Source: Tissierellia bacterium KA00581 (GTDB taxonomy: Bacteria > Bacillota > Clostridia > Tissierellales > Peptoniphilaceae). Taken from it: a stretch of 36,986 nt of DNA. The DNA lies in the NCBI GenBank assembly GCA_001552895.1, contig KQ959627.1, forward strand, positions 3,513 to 40,498. Reading direction: 5' to 3'. Positions 14,941-26,150 of this stretch are shown one piece after another. Numbering within the stretch: the stretch's first letter is position 1; every line of letters begins with the position of its first letter. Under the pieces are notes generated by a model, which was given only the letters and a program-made list of their open reading frames with translations, did not search any database and had not been told where the DNA came from. The translations under genes and the position numbers were made by a program.

Positions 14941-17567
14941 TGGATGGTAAGTTTTTATATGAAGAATTAGATTCAATAAATAAATTTGGCTTTTTAAAAG
15001 ATTTACCTGACATCATTGAAAGTGGACTTTCAGAAAATATTATTCTAAGAGATTATCAGAAAGAGGCTTTTCAGTATTTTATAACATATATGGAAAATGA
15101 AGGACTTTCTAAAAACAAGCAGGTTCATACTCTTTTTCATATGGCAACAGGTTCAGGAAAAACTGTTATAATGGCAGGACTTATTCTTTATCTTTATACA
15201 AAAGGATATAGAAATTTTCTTTTCTTTGTTAATCAAACTAATATACTTGAAAAGACTAAGGAAAATTTTTTAAACTCTAAGTCAAATAAGTATCTTTTTG
15301 CTAAGGAGATAGAATATTTAGCAGAGAAGATAAAGATAAATGAGGTAGACAATTTTTCGGCAATTAATACTAATTCAAATGATATAAATATATGTTTTAC
15401 AAGTACACAAAAACTTCATATGGATTTACTTGAAGCTAAGGAAAACTCTATAACATACAAGGATTTTGAAGATAAAAAAATTGTATTTATTTCAGATGAG
15501 TCACACCATGTAAATACAATGACTAAAAAGCTTACAATAGGCGAACAAGAAGAAAAAAATTCTTGGGAATATTCTGTTATGAATGCTTTTTCAAGAAATA
15601 AAGACCATATCATGCTTGAATTTACTGCAACTGCTGATTTAAATGACAAAAATGTTAAGGCAAAGTATATTGATAAATTAATCTATAACTATCCACTCTT
15701 TAATTTTAGACAGTCAGGCTATACAAAAGACTTTAAAAATTTTGCAACTAACTCATCGTTATGGGAAAGAGCTTTAATGGCAATAATTATGAGTGAATAT
15801 AGAAAGTATCTTTTTGCTGATGCGAAGGTTAATATAAAACCTGTTGTACTTTTTAAGTCGCAAAAAATAAAAGAGTCTGAAAGTTTTTATGATGAATTTT
15901 TTGAAAAAATGAATTATTTAAATAGCAAAGAAATTAATTCTTTATATGACTGTGGAATAGATGAATTAAACAAGGCTTTAGATTACTTTAAAGAGAAAGA
16001 TTCTTCTTTTATGCTTTTAATAAACTCATTAAAGGAAGGATTTTCAAAAGATAAGTCAATAATTATAAATGGTGCAAGTGATAATAATAAAGAAACACAA
16101 TTACAAATAAATTCTCTTGAAGATAAGGATAACCCGATTAGGTTTATCTTTGCTGTAGATATGCTAAATGAAGGCTGGGATGTTTTAAACCTTTTTGATA
16201 TTGTAAGACTTTATGATACACGTCAAGGAAGTGGAATAAAAGGAAAAATTGGAGCGTATACTATAAAAGAAGCTCAGCTTATAGGACGTGGTGCAAGATA
16301 CTGTCCATTTAAAATTGATGAAAGCCAAGAAAAATTTAAGAGAAAATATGATAATGATTTAGAAAACTCTTATCGTATACTTGAAACTATGTATTTTCAT
16401 TCAAGAGATGATTCAAAATATATTTCAGAATTAAGACAAGCTCTTATAGCAACAGGTATGGAAGATGAACATCCTATTAAGATAACTTATGAACTAAAAG
16501 ATTCATTTAAGGAGTCTGATATTTATAAAAAAGGATATGTCTTTTCTAATAGAAGAGTGCAAAAAGATAGAACTAATGTAACAGAACTTGAAGAGAGTAA
16601 GAAAAATACTATACACTATTATACAGTTCGTGATTCTAAGGGGCATATAAATACTCTTTTTTTAGAAGATAAAGATGATAAGACTTTTAAACTTGATAAA
16701 AATATTAAATCACTAAAATTTAAAGATATTTCATATAATATTTTGTTGGGTGCATCTGAAAGCTATAGGGAATTAAAGTTTTCGGTGTTAAAAGAAAAAT
16801 ATCCACATCTTAATTCTATGAAAGAATTTTTAACAGACGATAAATATCTTGGAAATAATATTTTGGAGATTTCCTATACTTCAGAAAATATTAAAGGAAA
16901 AGATATATTCAATGGATTATTAAGAGCATTTAATGAGATATCATCTTATATATTAAGTTTAAAACCTGAATATGAGGGAAGTAAAACATTTTATCCTAAG
17001 AAGTTGTCTGATGTTATTAAAAATAAGTCGATTTACGTATCAAGTGTCGATTCTAATGGTGGTATAGGACAATCTCAAAACACAAACTCTAATGAAAATT
17101 ATCAATTAAGTTTATTTGATATGGATTGGTATGTTTACAATGATAACTATGGTACAAGTGAGGAAAAACTATTTATAAAATATTTTAATAGAGAAATAAA
17201 GCCAAAACTTGAAGAAAAAGGTGTTAAATTTTTTCTTATAAGAAATGAAAGAATACCAGATCTTGCTATTTACTCTTTTTCCGACGGAGAAAGATTTGAA
17301 GCTGACTTTTTACTTTTTGTAGAAAAAACAAAGTTAGATAACAATGTTAATTTTCAGCTTTTTATAGAACCAAAGGGAGAACATTTGTTAGATAAGGATG
17401 CTTGGAAAGAAAAATTTTTACTTCAAATAGATAAAAATCATAGGATTGAAAATACAATTCTTACTTCAAATAATGATTATATGATTTTAGGATTACCATT
17501 TTATAATGAAAAAATTAGAAAATTAGGCTTTGATAAAGCTATTAATAAATGGATTAAAGAAATTTAA
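14940..17567 (+). CDS. res: Type III restriction enzyme Res subunit
   Basis: Res is the ATP-dependent DNA translocase and nuclease that acts with Mod. The 875 residues show a Walker A motif MATGSGKT (68-75), a DESHH Walker B box (186-190), an FTATAD motif III, the NEGWDV segment and the motif VI region QLIGRGARYCPF, all typical of type III Res. The C-terminal nuclease domain (about 770-835) has PDLAIYSF, EADF and the EPKG lysine-containing motif of a PD-(D/E)xK fold. Its ATG overlaps the mod stop (TAATG), so translation probably depends on ribosomes finishing mod. The reading frame is intact. Confidence 0.95.
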   Translation: MDGKFLYEELDSINKFGFLKDLPDIIESGLSENIILRDYQKEAFQYFITYMENEGLSKNKQVHTLFHMATGSGKTVIMAGLILYLYTKGYRNFLFFVNQTNILEKTKENFLNSKSNKYLFAKEIEYLAEKIKINEVDNFSAINTNSNDINICFTSTQKLHMDLLEAKENSITYKDFEDKKIVFISDESHHVNTMTKKLTIGEQEEKNSWEYSVMNAFSRNKDHIMLEFTATADLNDKNVKAKYIDKLIYNYPLFNFRQSGYTKDFKNFATNSSLWERALMAIIMSEYRKYLFADAKVNIKPVVLFKSQKIKESESFYDEFFEKMNYLNSKEINSLYDCGIDELNKALDYFKEKDSSFMLLINSLKEGFSKDKSIIINGASDNNKETQLQINSLEDKDNPIRFIFAVDMLNEGWDVLNLFDIVRLYDTRQGSGIKGKIGAYTIKEAQLIGRGARYCPFKIDESQEKFKRKYDNDLENSYRILETMYFHSRDDSKYISELRQALIATGMEDEHPIKITYELKDSFKESDIYKKGYVFSNRRVQKDRTNVTELEESKKNTIHYYTVRDSKGHINTLFLEDKDDKTFKLDKNIKSLKFKDISYNILLGASESYRELKFSVLKEKYPHLNSMKEFLTDDKYLGNNILEISYTSENIKGKDIFNGLLRAFNEISSYILSLKPEYEGSKTFYPKKLSDVIKNKSIYVSSVDSNGGIGQSQNTNSNENYQLSLFDMDWYVYNDNYGTSEEKLFIKYFNREIKPKLEEKGVKFFLIRNERIPDLAIYSFSDGERFEADFLLFVEKTKLDNNVNFQLFIEPKGEHLLDKDAWKEKFLLQIDKNHRIENTILTSNNDYMILGLPFYNEKIRKLGFDKAINKWIKEI

Positions 17568-17570
17568 AAA

Positions 17571-17600
17571 TTAAAATAAAATTAAAAATTTTATTTTAAT
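17571..17600 (+). terminator. AT-only hairpin after res
   Basis: ATTAAAATAAAATT pairs with its exact complement at 17587-17600, just after the res stop. It contains no G-C pair, so its strength as a terminator is uncertain. Confidence 0.45.
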
Positions 17601-17667
17601 ATCTAAGTAGATTATGAAAATAATTTTTATATATTTTTTACTAAAAATGTTAAATTAATTTTATTAA

Positions 17668-17701
17668 AAGAATGCTCTTATGTAAGGGTGTTCTTTTTTT
17701 G
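17668..17701 (+). terminator. Second hairpin with T run between res and the protease gene
   Basis: AAGAATGCTCTTA pairs with TAAGGGTGTTCTT across a two-base centre, with three G-T pairs and one T7 tail. This is the more convincing terminator for mod-res. Two copies of GTTTAATTTTT follow directly. Confidence 0.75.
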
Positions 17702-17759
17702 TTTAATTTTTGTTTAATTTTTGTTTTTATAAAAATTAAATGTTGTTTAAAGTTTAATA

Positions 17760-17788
17760 TTGACAATTATTATTAATTGATATAAAAT
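17760..17788 (+). promoter_or_regulatory. Promoter of the S8 protease gene
   Basis: TTGACA (17760-17765) and TAAAAT (17783-17788) have a 17-base spacer. TTAG and CTAA around 17796-17809 can form a small stem near the expected transcript start. AGGAGG at 17827-17832 is the ribosome site. Confidence 0.75.
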
Positions 17789-17838
17789 GTTTTTGTTAGT
17801 TTATGCTAATTTTATTTTATTTTTTTAGGAGGAATTAT

Positions 17839-20800
17839 ATGAAAAATTTTAAGAAAATCATATCTTTTGTGGTATTTTGTTCTTTGATTTTTACAAGTTT
17901 TAGTGGTGTTTTTGCTACTGAAAGTAAGTCTTTAGATTTTCAAAAAAAGATAGAAGAGTTAAAAGATTACAAAGATGATGATTTTGTCGATGCAATTATC
18001 AAATTGAAAAAACAAGTTGATGTTTCAAAAATTAAAGATGCTGTTAAAAAAGAAAATGTTAATGCATCTAAAGAAGAAATTCAAAATGAGATAAGAAAGG
18101 ATATGGTAGATAAGTCTATAAAGTTAAAAGAAGATAGTCAAAAGTCTATTATAGAAATTCTTGAATGTGGTAAAAAAGATGGTAATGTAAAGAATTATCA
18201 ACAATTTTTTATTATAAATTGTGTAAATACGGTTTGTAAAAAAGAAGTTTTGGTTAAGATTTCAAAAAGGTCTGATGTAGAAAAGATTTGTATTAATAAA
18301 AAAGTGAAGATTCCAAAGCTTCCAAATAATGTTCCTGAAGATAGAAATGCTCTTTATAGTATGGAAAAAAAGCATGTTCCTTGGAATTTAAAGATGATTA
18401 GTGCAGATAAGGCACAAAAAGAAGTTGAAAATTTTAATAATGATGTTGTTGTTGCGATAATTGACTCGGGTGTTGATGGAAATCACCCTGCAATTAAAAA
18501 TAATTATAGAGGAAATGATAAAAATCTTAAAAGATATTCTTGGTATAATGTTGTAACTGAAAAGACTGGAGATAAAGAAGAACCTTATGATGATAGGGGA
18601 CATGGAACTCATGTTTGCGGAACTATCTTGGGTCAAAGAGAAAACTCTCTTTTAGGTGTTTGTCCAAGTGCTAAGTGGATGGCTGTAAAAGTTTTTGATT
18701 CAAATGGTTAAACAGATAATGCTAAGCTTTTAAAAGCTGGTGAATGGATTATGGCACCTAAAGATGAAAATGGTACACGTCATACAGAAATGGCTCCAAA
18801 AGTTGTAAATAACTCATGGGGTGGTAATTCAACAGATGGATTTTATCGAGATATAGTTAAAAGATGGAGAGAAGCAGGAATTTTTCCTGTATTTTCTGCA
18901 GGGAATGTAAGTCAATTTAATAATGGAGGGGATGATTCTATAGGGACACCTGCTTCATATCCAGAAGCTTATGCAGTTGGAGCTATTAGACAAGATGAAA
19001 TAGTTGCAAAATTTTCTCTAAGAGGTAAATCTAACTATACAGAAAATTTTAAGCCGGATATTGTTGCGCCTGGTGTTAATATTTTATCTTCAATTCCTGG
19101 TGGAAAATATACAATTTATACTGGAACTTCTATGGCAAGTCCTCATGTTGCAGGTGTTGTTTGTTTGATGCTTAAAGCTAATCCAAATTTAAGTGTTGAT
19201 CAAATTGAAAAGATTTTAAATGAAACTGCAACACCTTTAAAAGACGATCACTATACAACAACTCCAAACCATGGTTATGGGCATGGAAAAGTTGATGCTC
19301 TTAATGCAGTTAAGCTTTCTGTAGGTCAAAAAAAGGGAAAAGATATAGATGTTTCAAATATGAAACTTTTACAAGGTCGTATTCTTACAAATGGAGTGGA
19401 TAATGAAAAACCGGTTATAAATCACACTCCGATTAGTAAGGTTTTTACAACATATAAAACAACTTTTGATGCAAATGTAAAAGATAATGTTGGAGTCGAT
19501 AGTGTAAAACTTTATTTAAATGTTGGTAGTGAATATAAAGCTTATGATATGAAACTTAAAAATGGAAATAGACTTTCTGGTTATTATAGTATAAATGTTC
19601 CAGTTAGTACTTTTAAAAATGTTACAAATGGAAAATATTATATTGAAGCTATAGATATTAATAAAAAAATAACTAAGAGCGATGAATTTTCTTTTGAAGT
19701 TCAACAAGGAATTGGAATTGGTTATATACAAGATTTTGAAAAAGATATTTCAGGTTTTGAGCTTGGCGGAGAATCAAAATTATTTAAATGGGGAAATATT
19801 AAAAAAGATGAATTAGATAAAAAATTAATAGGTATACAAGCCTATAAAAATGTTCGTGGAAATTCTATTTTTGTTATGCCTCCAATAGATTTAACAAAAG
19901 AAACTAGAAATCCGGCTTTAAGTTTTAAACATTTTTATGACCTTGGAAATTACGAATCGGCATTTTTTGATACTGCTGAAGTTTGGATTGCAGAAGCTAA
20001 AGAAGATAGTGATCCAGATAGTTTAGATTGGAAATTAAAAAGAAGTTATAAAAATTCTTCAAAAGAAAAGTGGGCCTACGAATACATTGACCTTTCAGCT
20101 TACAAGGGTAAGAAAATTTGTGTAATGTTTGGATTTAGACCTAATGGAGAATATAAAAGTAGTGGTAATGGTTGGTATATTGATGATATAAAAATAGAAG
20201 AAGCGTCAAAAGAAATACCACAAACTCCAAGTAAATATTTAAAGTTAAATGATAAAAAAGATGGTAGATTAATTTACACATTTTCTTCGATAAAAGATGA
20301 AAAGATTACATCTTATGAATTATATAGAGCAACAAATGAAAATGGACCTTTTGAACTTATAAAAAAAGTTGAAAAAGGAGATTCTAAAAATGGATTTGGA
20401 AACTACTATATTAATTTAGTTGATATTCCAAAGCCACAAAAAGGAACTTATTATTACTATGCTGTTGCAAAGATTGGTGAAAATAAAAGTGAACCTTCTG
20501 AAATTTTATCCCATACTTTTACAGAAGGTAGGGAAGTTAAAAGTTTTGATTTTGAAAAAGGACAAGATGAATGGACTAGTGTAGAAAGTGATAAAGAAAC
20601 AAAATGGGATTTTGGTAAATTAGAATATGGAGATCAATATAGTGCAAATTATAGAAAGCCTACTATTAATCAATCATTAGGTAAAAATGACGGTATGAAT
20701 GTTTGGGCAACAAATTTAAATGATTATAGAAAGCCTAACACAAAATATTCACTTATCTCTGCAAGTATGGACTTGTCAACTTTAAAAGATGCTACGCTTT

Positions 20801-23800
20801 ATTATCAAAACTGGTTTGGTTCAAGTGGAAAAAGAGGAACTGATGATTATGGTTCATATAATCAAGATATAGGAGAAATTTATTTTTCAAAAGATGATGG
20901 AAAAACTTGGGATAAAGTTTATACTTTAGATGAAAGTGAAGTAGATAAGCATATAAAACATGCTTGGTTTACAAATGGTGTTGAAATTAAAAAAGATTAT
21001 TTAACAGATAAATTTAAAGTTAAATTTGTTCTTGATGCAGGAAGTGATAAAGGAAATACAGATCCTGAGCAATGCGGAGGTTGGTATATTGACGATGTTA
21101 CTATAAATACTAAAGATGTAAAAAATAACAATATAATAGAAAAAAAATCTCCATTTAAGCTTTTAAATATGCAAAATTTAAGTGAAGAAAATGAAAAAAA
21201 AGATATACTTCCATTAGTTGGAAAAATTACAATTAAAGAAACAGGAAAAACTGTTAATACAGAAGCTGGAACAGGTAAGTTTAGTATAAAGCTTCCTGTA
21301 GGAAAGTACACCGTAATAGCAAGTGCAGACGGCTATACGGACAAAGAAGAAGTTATAGACCTTACAAATGATGTAAATAAAGATTTTTATTTAGATAATT
21401 TTAAAAAAGTTTCTATATCAGTTAATGTAAAAGATTCTAATTATGAGTCAATACAAGGAAATGTAAAACTTTATAAAGAAGGAAAATTAGAACCTATAGC
21501 AGAAAAAAATGGAGAAACTGTTAGCTTTACAAACTTAACATCTGGAAATTACACTTTAGTTGCAACAAGCGATGGTTATAAAAGCTTAGAAAAAAATATT
21601 AAAATTCCTGGAAAAGGAACTGTAACTATGTCTTTAGAAAAAGTTTATTCAGAAGGTCAGTTAAATGTAGGTTATACAGATAAAAAAGCAACTAAGCTTT
21701 CAGGAATGGATTTAAAGAATAGAGCATTTGCAAATAAAATTTCAAATGATAAACTTGTAGATATAAAAGAAATTTCATATTTTATTACAAAAACTAAAGA
21801 TGTAGATTTAACTAATAGTAAATATAGAATTTCTATCTATGATAAAAATACTGAAGATGAACTTCCAGGAAAAGTGTTATTTTCAAAAGATTTAACATTT
21901 GAAAAAGAAGGCTGGAATAAACTTTCTATTTCAAACGTTCAAGTAGATGGTGATTATTACATTGCATTTACAAAGTTAGATGGAGAAATTGCACTTGGAA
22001 TGGATGATGATAAACAATCGGATAACTGTTTTCAAATGTTTAATGGTGCATGGGATGAACCTGAAACTAAAGGAACATATATGGTAGGAGCCAAGGTTAA
22101 TACATTATCTGATAAAGAAGTGAAACAAGTTACAATTAGTTTTGATAAAAACGGTGGTAGCGGAGAAATGCAAGCTGTAAAAGTAAAAGCTAATGAAGAT
22201 TATAAATTACCAGAGTGTACTTTTACAGCTCCGGACAATCAAGAGTTTGACGCTTGGCAAGTAAATAATGAAAGAAAAAATGTATCAGATACAATAAAAG
22301 CAGATAAAGATTTAACAATAAAAGCTCTTTGGAAAGAAAAGAAAAATGAAAATCCAGGGGAAGAAAAACTTGACCCTATAATGCCAAAGCCACTTTCAAT
22401 GACTACAAATATAAATGATTTTACTCATTTTATAACTTATTCTAATGATAACAAATCTGATGAGTATTTAAAATCAGTCCAAAAAGTTATTGTAAATCAC
22501 AAAGGAAATATAAGTGAAATAACTGATGTTAAAGGCATTGACTCTACAGATTTCGCATCTAATCCAAATAAAAAACTACAATTTTCATTTACTGAAAAAT
22601 TAGATAAAGATGATACTATAACTATTGTTTCTAGCAAATACAAAAATGTTATTGTAAAAATAACAATGGATAACCTTGTAGGAAATGATGTTTATTACTC
22701 AATAAGTGCAAATATTGAAGGTAAAAAGGTAGTTTATAAAGTTACTTTTGATAAAAATGGTGGTAGTGGAGAAATGAAAGATGTGGAAGCCGAAAATGGA
22801 GGAATTTTTACAGTTCCACAATGTACTTTTACAGCACCTTCAGGTATGGAGTTTGATAGCTGGGAATATATGAATGAAAAAACAGAGGTAGGACATCAAT
22901 ATCAAATTACTAAAAATATAACAATAAAAGCTCTTTGGAAAGAAAAATTAACTAAAAAAGCCACAATTACATTTGATAAAAATGGTGGTCTAGGAACTAT
23001 GCAAGAGGTTAAAAAATTAGTAAAAGAAGAATATGAACTTCCTGTTTGTGAATTTTTAGCTCCAAAAGATATGGAATTTGATTGTTGGGAAATTAATGGA
23101 CAAAGACATCTTCCAGGAGAAAAAATTACTTTAAATGAAGATGTAACTCTAAAAGCTTTATGGATAAAAGAAGATAAATCAAAAGAGCCTAAAGAACCAC
23201 TACTTGGAGAAATTTCATCTGAAGATTCATCAGCTATGAAAGTTAATTGTATTAATTCAATCGGCTATAAAAAAGAAGATAGTGAATATGTAAATAAAAT
23301 AAATCTTATAACTATAAGAAGAAATGGAAAAGAAATAAAACATTATCTATTTACAAAAGAAGATGGAAAATATAAAAATCTTGATAAAACTTTAGATAAG
23401 GTAAGTATTGCATTTAAGGATAAAACTTTCTTTAATAGAGATGATGAAATTATAATTTCTGCAAGAGGATATAAAGATTTAAAACTTCATATTATATCAG
23501 CTGATGATATGGTAATGAACGCTTTATATATTACAGAAATTGTATCAACTGTTAAGTTTGAAACTTTTGATGGAAGTAAAATTGATGATCAAATTATAAA
23601 AGTTAATCAATTAAGTGCAAATAAATTAGCTAAAGTACAAGATCCTACTAAAGATGGTTATACTTTTAAAGGTTGGTATGAAGATAGAGAATTAACAAAA
23701 GTGTTTGATTTTGATAAAAAAATAATAACAGATACTACAATTTTTGCAAAATGGATTAAAAATACACCAAACACACCATCTGAAGAAAAAAATATAGAAC

Positions 23801-24513
23801 TTGAAGTTAAAAATGTTACAATACACAAGCAAGATACATTAGATCTTAAATCATTAATCGTTAAAGCAAAAGATAATAAAAACAACGATTTAAAAGAACA
23901 AGTTGAAATTATAGATGAAGGTGGATTTAACAAAGACAAAGTAGGAACATATACAATAACATTTAAATTAACAAATAAAAATGTAAGTGTAACAAAAAAA
24001 GCTACAGTTACAGTTGTAGAAAAAGAAAACTCTACTGTAAATCCTATAAATCCTGTAAATCCAAGTCATAAAGACCCTAAAACATCAGAAGAAAAAACAC
24101 AAATAAAATTTTTATTTGGAGAAAATCAAGAAATTGATAACAATAAAACATTAATATTTAAATTATCTCCAAAAGTAGAAGATTTTAAAGATGTTTATGT
24201 AGATGATAAACTTGTTGATAAATCTATGTATGATGTAAAAAAGGGAAGTACTATAATTGAGTTTAAAGATGAATTTATAAAAAAACTTTCTGGTAAAAAA
24301 CATAAGTTTAAATTTAACTTTAAAGAAGGAAGTATTGAAACTTGTATTTTAGTTAAAGACTCTAAGAAAGAAGATAACGCTAGAAGCAAAAATAATAATA
24401 ATGCAAAAAGAACAAATACTTCTATGGTAAATACTTCAATACAAAATGCATCTTTTATGCCTTTAATTCTATCTACTATAGCTTTAGTAGTAATTAAAAG
24501 AAAAAGAAAATAG
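17839..24513 (+). pseudogene. Giant secreted S8 subtilisin-like protease, interrupted by one in-frame TAA
   Basis: One continuous frame of 2,224 sense codons is broken only by TAA at 18709-18711 (codon 291), probably a CAA-to-TAA change. It has a signal peptide (residues 1-26, VFA before the cut). The catalytic Asp is at codon 209 (IIDSGVDG) and His at 255 (GHGTH), both before the stop; Ser is at 431 (GTSMASPH), after it. Downstream come two choice-of-anchor/MAM-like jelly rolls (about 19720-20210 and 20540-21120), two PEGA/carboxypeptidase-regulatory-like units (21200-21640), three InlB-like repeats starting FDKNGG (22140, 22745, 22970), two DUF1533-like units (22390-22680, 23200-23500), a canonical InlB B-repeat ending in TIFAKW (23550-23760), an Ig-like unit (23790-24020), and a C-terminal helix with an RKRK tail but no LPXTG. 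As read, only a truncated, inactive 290-residue product would be made, or a separate fragment restarted at 18751. A sequencing error or readthrough cannot be excluded. Confidence 0.9.
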
Positions 24514-24526
24514 AAAAATAAAAAAA

Positions 24527-24557
24527 TAAAAGTGTTAGAATTATTCTAACACTTTTT
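24527..24557. terminator. Bidirectional terminator between the protease gene and pncB
   Basis: AAAAGTGTTAGAA and TTCTAACACTTTT form a perfect stem around a two-base centre, flanked by A and T runs. It can serve both convergent genes. Confidence 0.9.
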
Positions 24558-24566
24558 ATTTTAAAT

Positions 24567-26030
24567 TTATTTTTTTGTTTTTTTAACAGCTTCATTTAAC
24601 ATATTTCGTTTTAATGTCCATAATTTTTCTGAAAGGTCGACTTTGTAAATATGTGGATTATCAAATCTTTTATATTCATCCCATAAACTTTCAACTTCTT
24701 GTTTACAATATTTTCTAATTTTTTCTATATTCGGTAAATCGTATACAAGTTTTCCACCTTCAAAAATTTTTTTAAGCATAGGTCTTAAAGTGTAATTTTC
24801 ATAACTTGTTCTTTTCCAAGTGTAGATAGGGTGAAAAATTTCTAAAGCTTTACTTTCATCTATTTTTTCATCAAAAAGAGTTATTAAATCAGCTTGTGCT
24901 TTTTTTGTTTCTTTATCATAAATTCTATATAATTGTTTAAAGCCTGGAGTTGTAATTTTTTCAACATTTTCAGAAACTTTAATTTTTGGAATTATTTTTT
25001 CATTTTCTTCTATTGCACAAAGTTTGTATACTGCACCAAAAATAGGATCTGATTTTGAAGTTATTAATCTTTCTCCAATACCAAAAGAGTCTATTTTTGC
25101 TCCTTGATTGAATAAATCACGAATTGTATATTCATCAAGAGAATTAGATACTACAATTTTACAATCTTCATAACCTGCTTTATCTAACATTTTTCTTGCT
25201 TGTTTTGAAAGATAAGCAAGATCTCCACTGTCAAGTCTTATTCCTTTAGGTCTAATTCCCATTGGTTTTAAAACTTCATCAAATGTTTTTATCGCATTAG
25301 GAATACCTGATTGTAAAGTATCATAAGTATCTACAAGAAGCACACAATTGTTAGGATATGATTTTGCAAAAGCTTTAAAAGCTTCAAGTTCTGTATCAAA
25401 CATTTGAACCCATGAATGTGCCATAGTACCAAGAGCTGGAATGTTAAATAATTTTGCAGTTAAAACATTTGAAGTTCCACAAAGACCTGCAATGTATGAA
25501 GCTTTTGCTCCATAAACTGCAGCATCAATTCCGTGAGCACGTCTTGCTCCAAATTCCATAACAGGACGACCCTTTGCTGCTCTTACTATTCTATTTGATT
25601 TTGTTGCAATTAAACTTTCATGATTTATTATTAAAAGAGCTATTGTTTCAAGAAGCTGAACTTCACTTGCAGGACCTTTTATTGTCATTATAGGTTCTTT
25701 TGGAAAAATTACACTGCCTTCTGGAACGGACCAAACATCACAAGTGAATTTAAAATCTTTTAAAAAATTTAAAAATTTATCATCAAAAGTATTTAAAGAT
25801 TTAAAATATTCTAAATCTTCTTTTGAAAATTTTAAATTTTTTAAAATATCAACTAAATGTTCAAGACCAGAAAAAATAGAATATGAAGCACCATCTGGAT
25901 TATTTCTATAGAAAATATCAAAATAAGTAATTTTGTTTTCAATATTTTCATTAAAATAACCTTCAGACATAGTAAATTCATAAAAGTCTGATAAAATAGA
26001 AACGTTATATTCGTTAAATTTATTTTTCAT
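24567..26030 (-). CDS. pncB: Nicotinate phosphoribosyltransferase
   Basis: The enzyme makes nicotinate mononucleotide from nicotinate and PRPP in the Preiss-Handler NAD salvage route. Signatures include the N-terminal DFYEFTMSEGYF (about 15-26), the EFGARRAHG segment containing catalytic-region residues, GTMAHSWVQ, and the GIRLDSGDLAYLSK phosphate-binding region. Its 487 residues are a normal length for the long Gram-positive form. An AAGGAGGAAGAG ribosome site precedes the ATG. A promoter on the minus strand lies 40-67 bases upstream, so it is expressed separately from the regulator gene behind it. Confidence 0.95.
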   Translation of the reverse strand: MKNKFNEYNVSILSDFYEFTMSEGYFNENIENKITYFDIFYRNNPDGASYSIFSGLEHLVDILKNLKFSKEDLEYFKSLNTFDDKFLNFLKDFKFTCDVWSVPEGSVIFPKEPIMTIKGPASEVQLLETIALLIINHESLIATKSNRIVRAAKGRPVMEFGARRAHGIDAAVYGAKASYIAGLCGTSNVLTAKLFNIPALGTMAHSWVQMFDTELEAFKAFAKSYPNNCVLLVDTYDTLQSGIPNAIKTFDEVLKPMGIRPKGIRLDSGDLAYLSKQARKMLDKAGYEDCKIVVSNSLDEYTIRDLFNQGAKIDSFGIGERLITSKSDPIFGAVYKLCAIEENEKIIPKIKVSENVEKITTPGFKQLYRIYDKETKKAQADLITLFDEKIDESKALEIFHPIYTWKRTSYENYTLRPMLKKIFEGGKLVYDLPNIEKIRKYCKQEVESLWDEYKRFDNPHIYKVDLSEKLWTLKRNMLNEAVKKTKK

Positions 26031-26069
26031 CTCTTCCTCCTTATAATAATTTATATTTAAAACAATATA

Positions 26070-26097
26070 ATTATATCAAAATTAAAAAATAATGCAA
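26070..26097 (-). promoter_or_regulatory. Promoter of pncB
   Basis: On the minus strand TTGCAT (26092-26097) and TATAAT (26070-26075) have a 16-base spacer, with TG one base before the -10 (extended -10). Confidence 0.7.
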
Positions 26098-26150
26098 ATA
26101 TTTTAAAAAAATATTTTATCAATGCATAGTACTATAATTAATTAAATTTT

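Noticed and set aside
13186-17567. mod-res as a recent mobile island
   Set aside because: No integrase, transposase, tRNA or flanking direct repeat is visible and base composition is like the neighbours.
17701-17724. Two GTTTAATTTTT copies as a repeat array or attachment site
   Set aside because: Only two short AT-rich copies; expected by chance or slippage, with no integrase or partner site nearby.
18751-24513. The part after the TAA as an independent gene
   Set aside because: It has no ribosome site or signal peptide at 18751, lies in the same frame as the upstream part, and starts in the middle of the peptidase domain.
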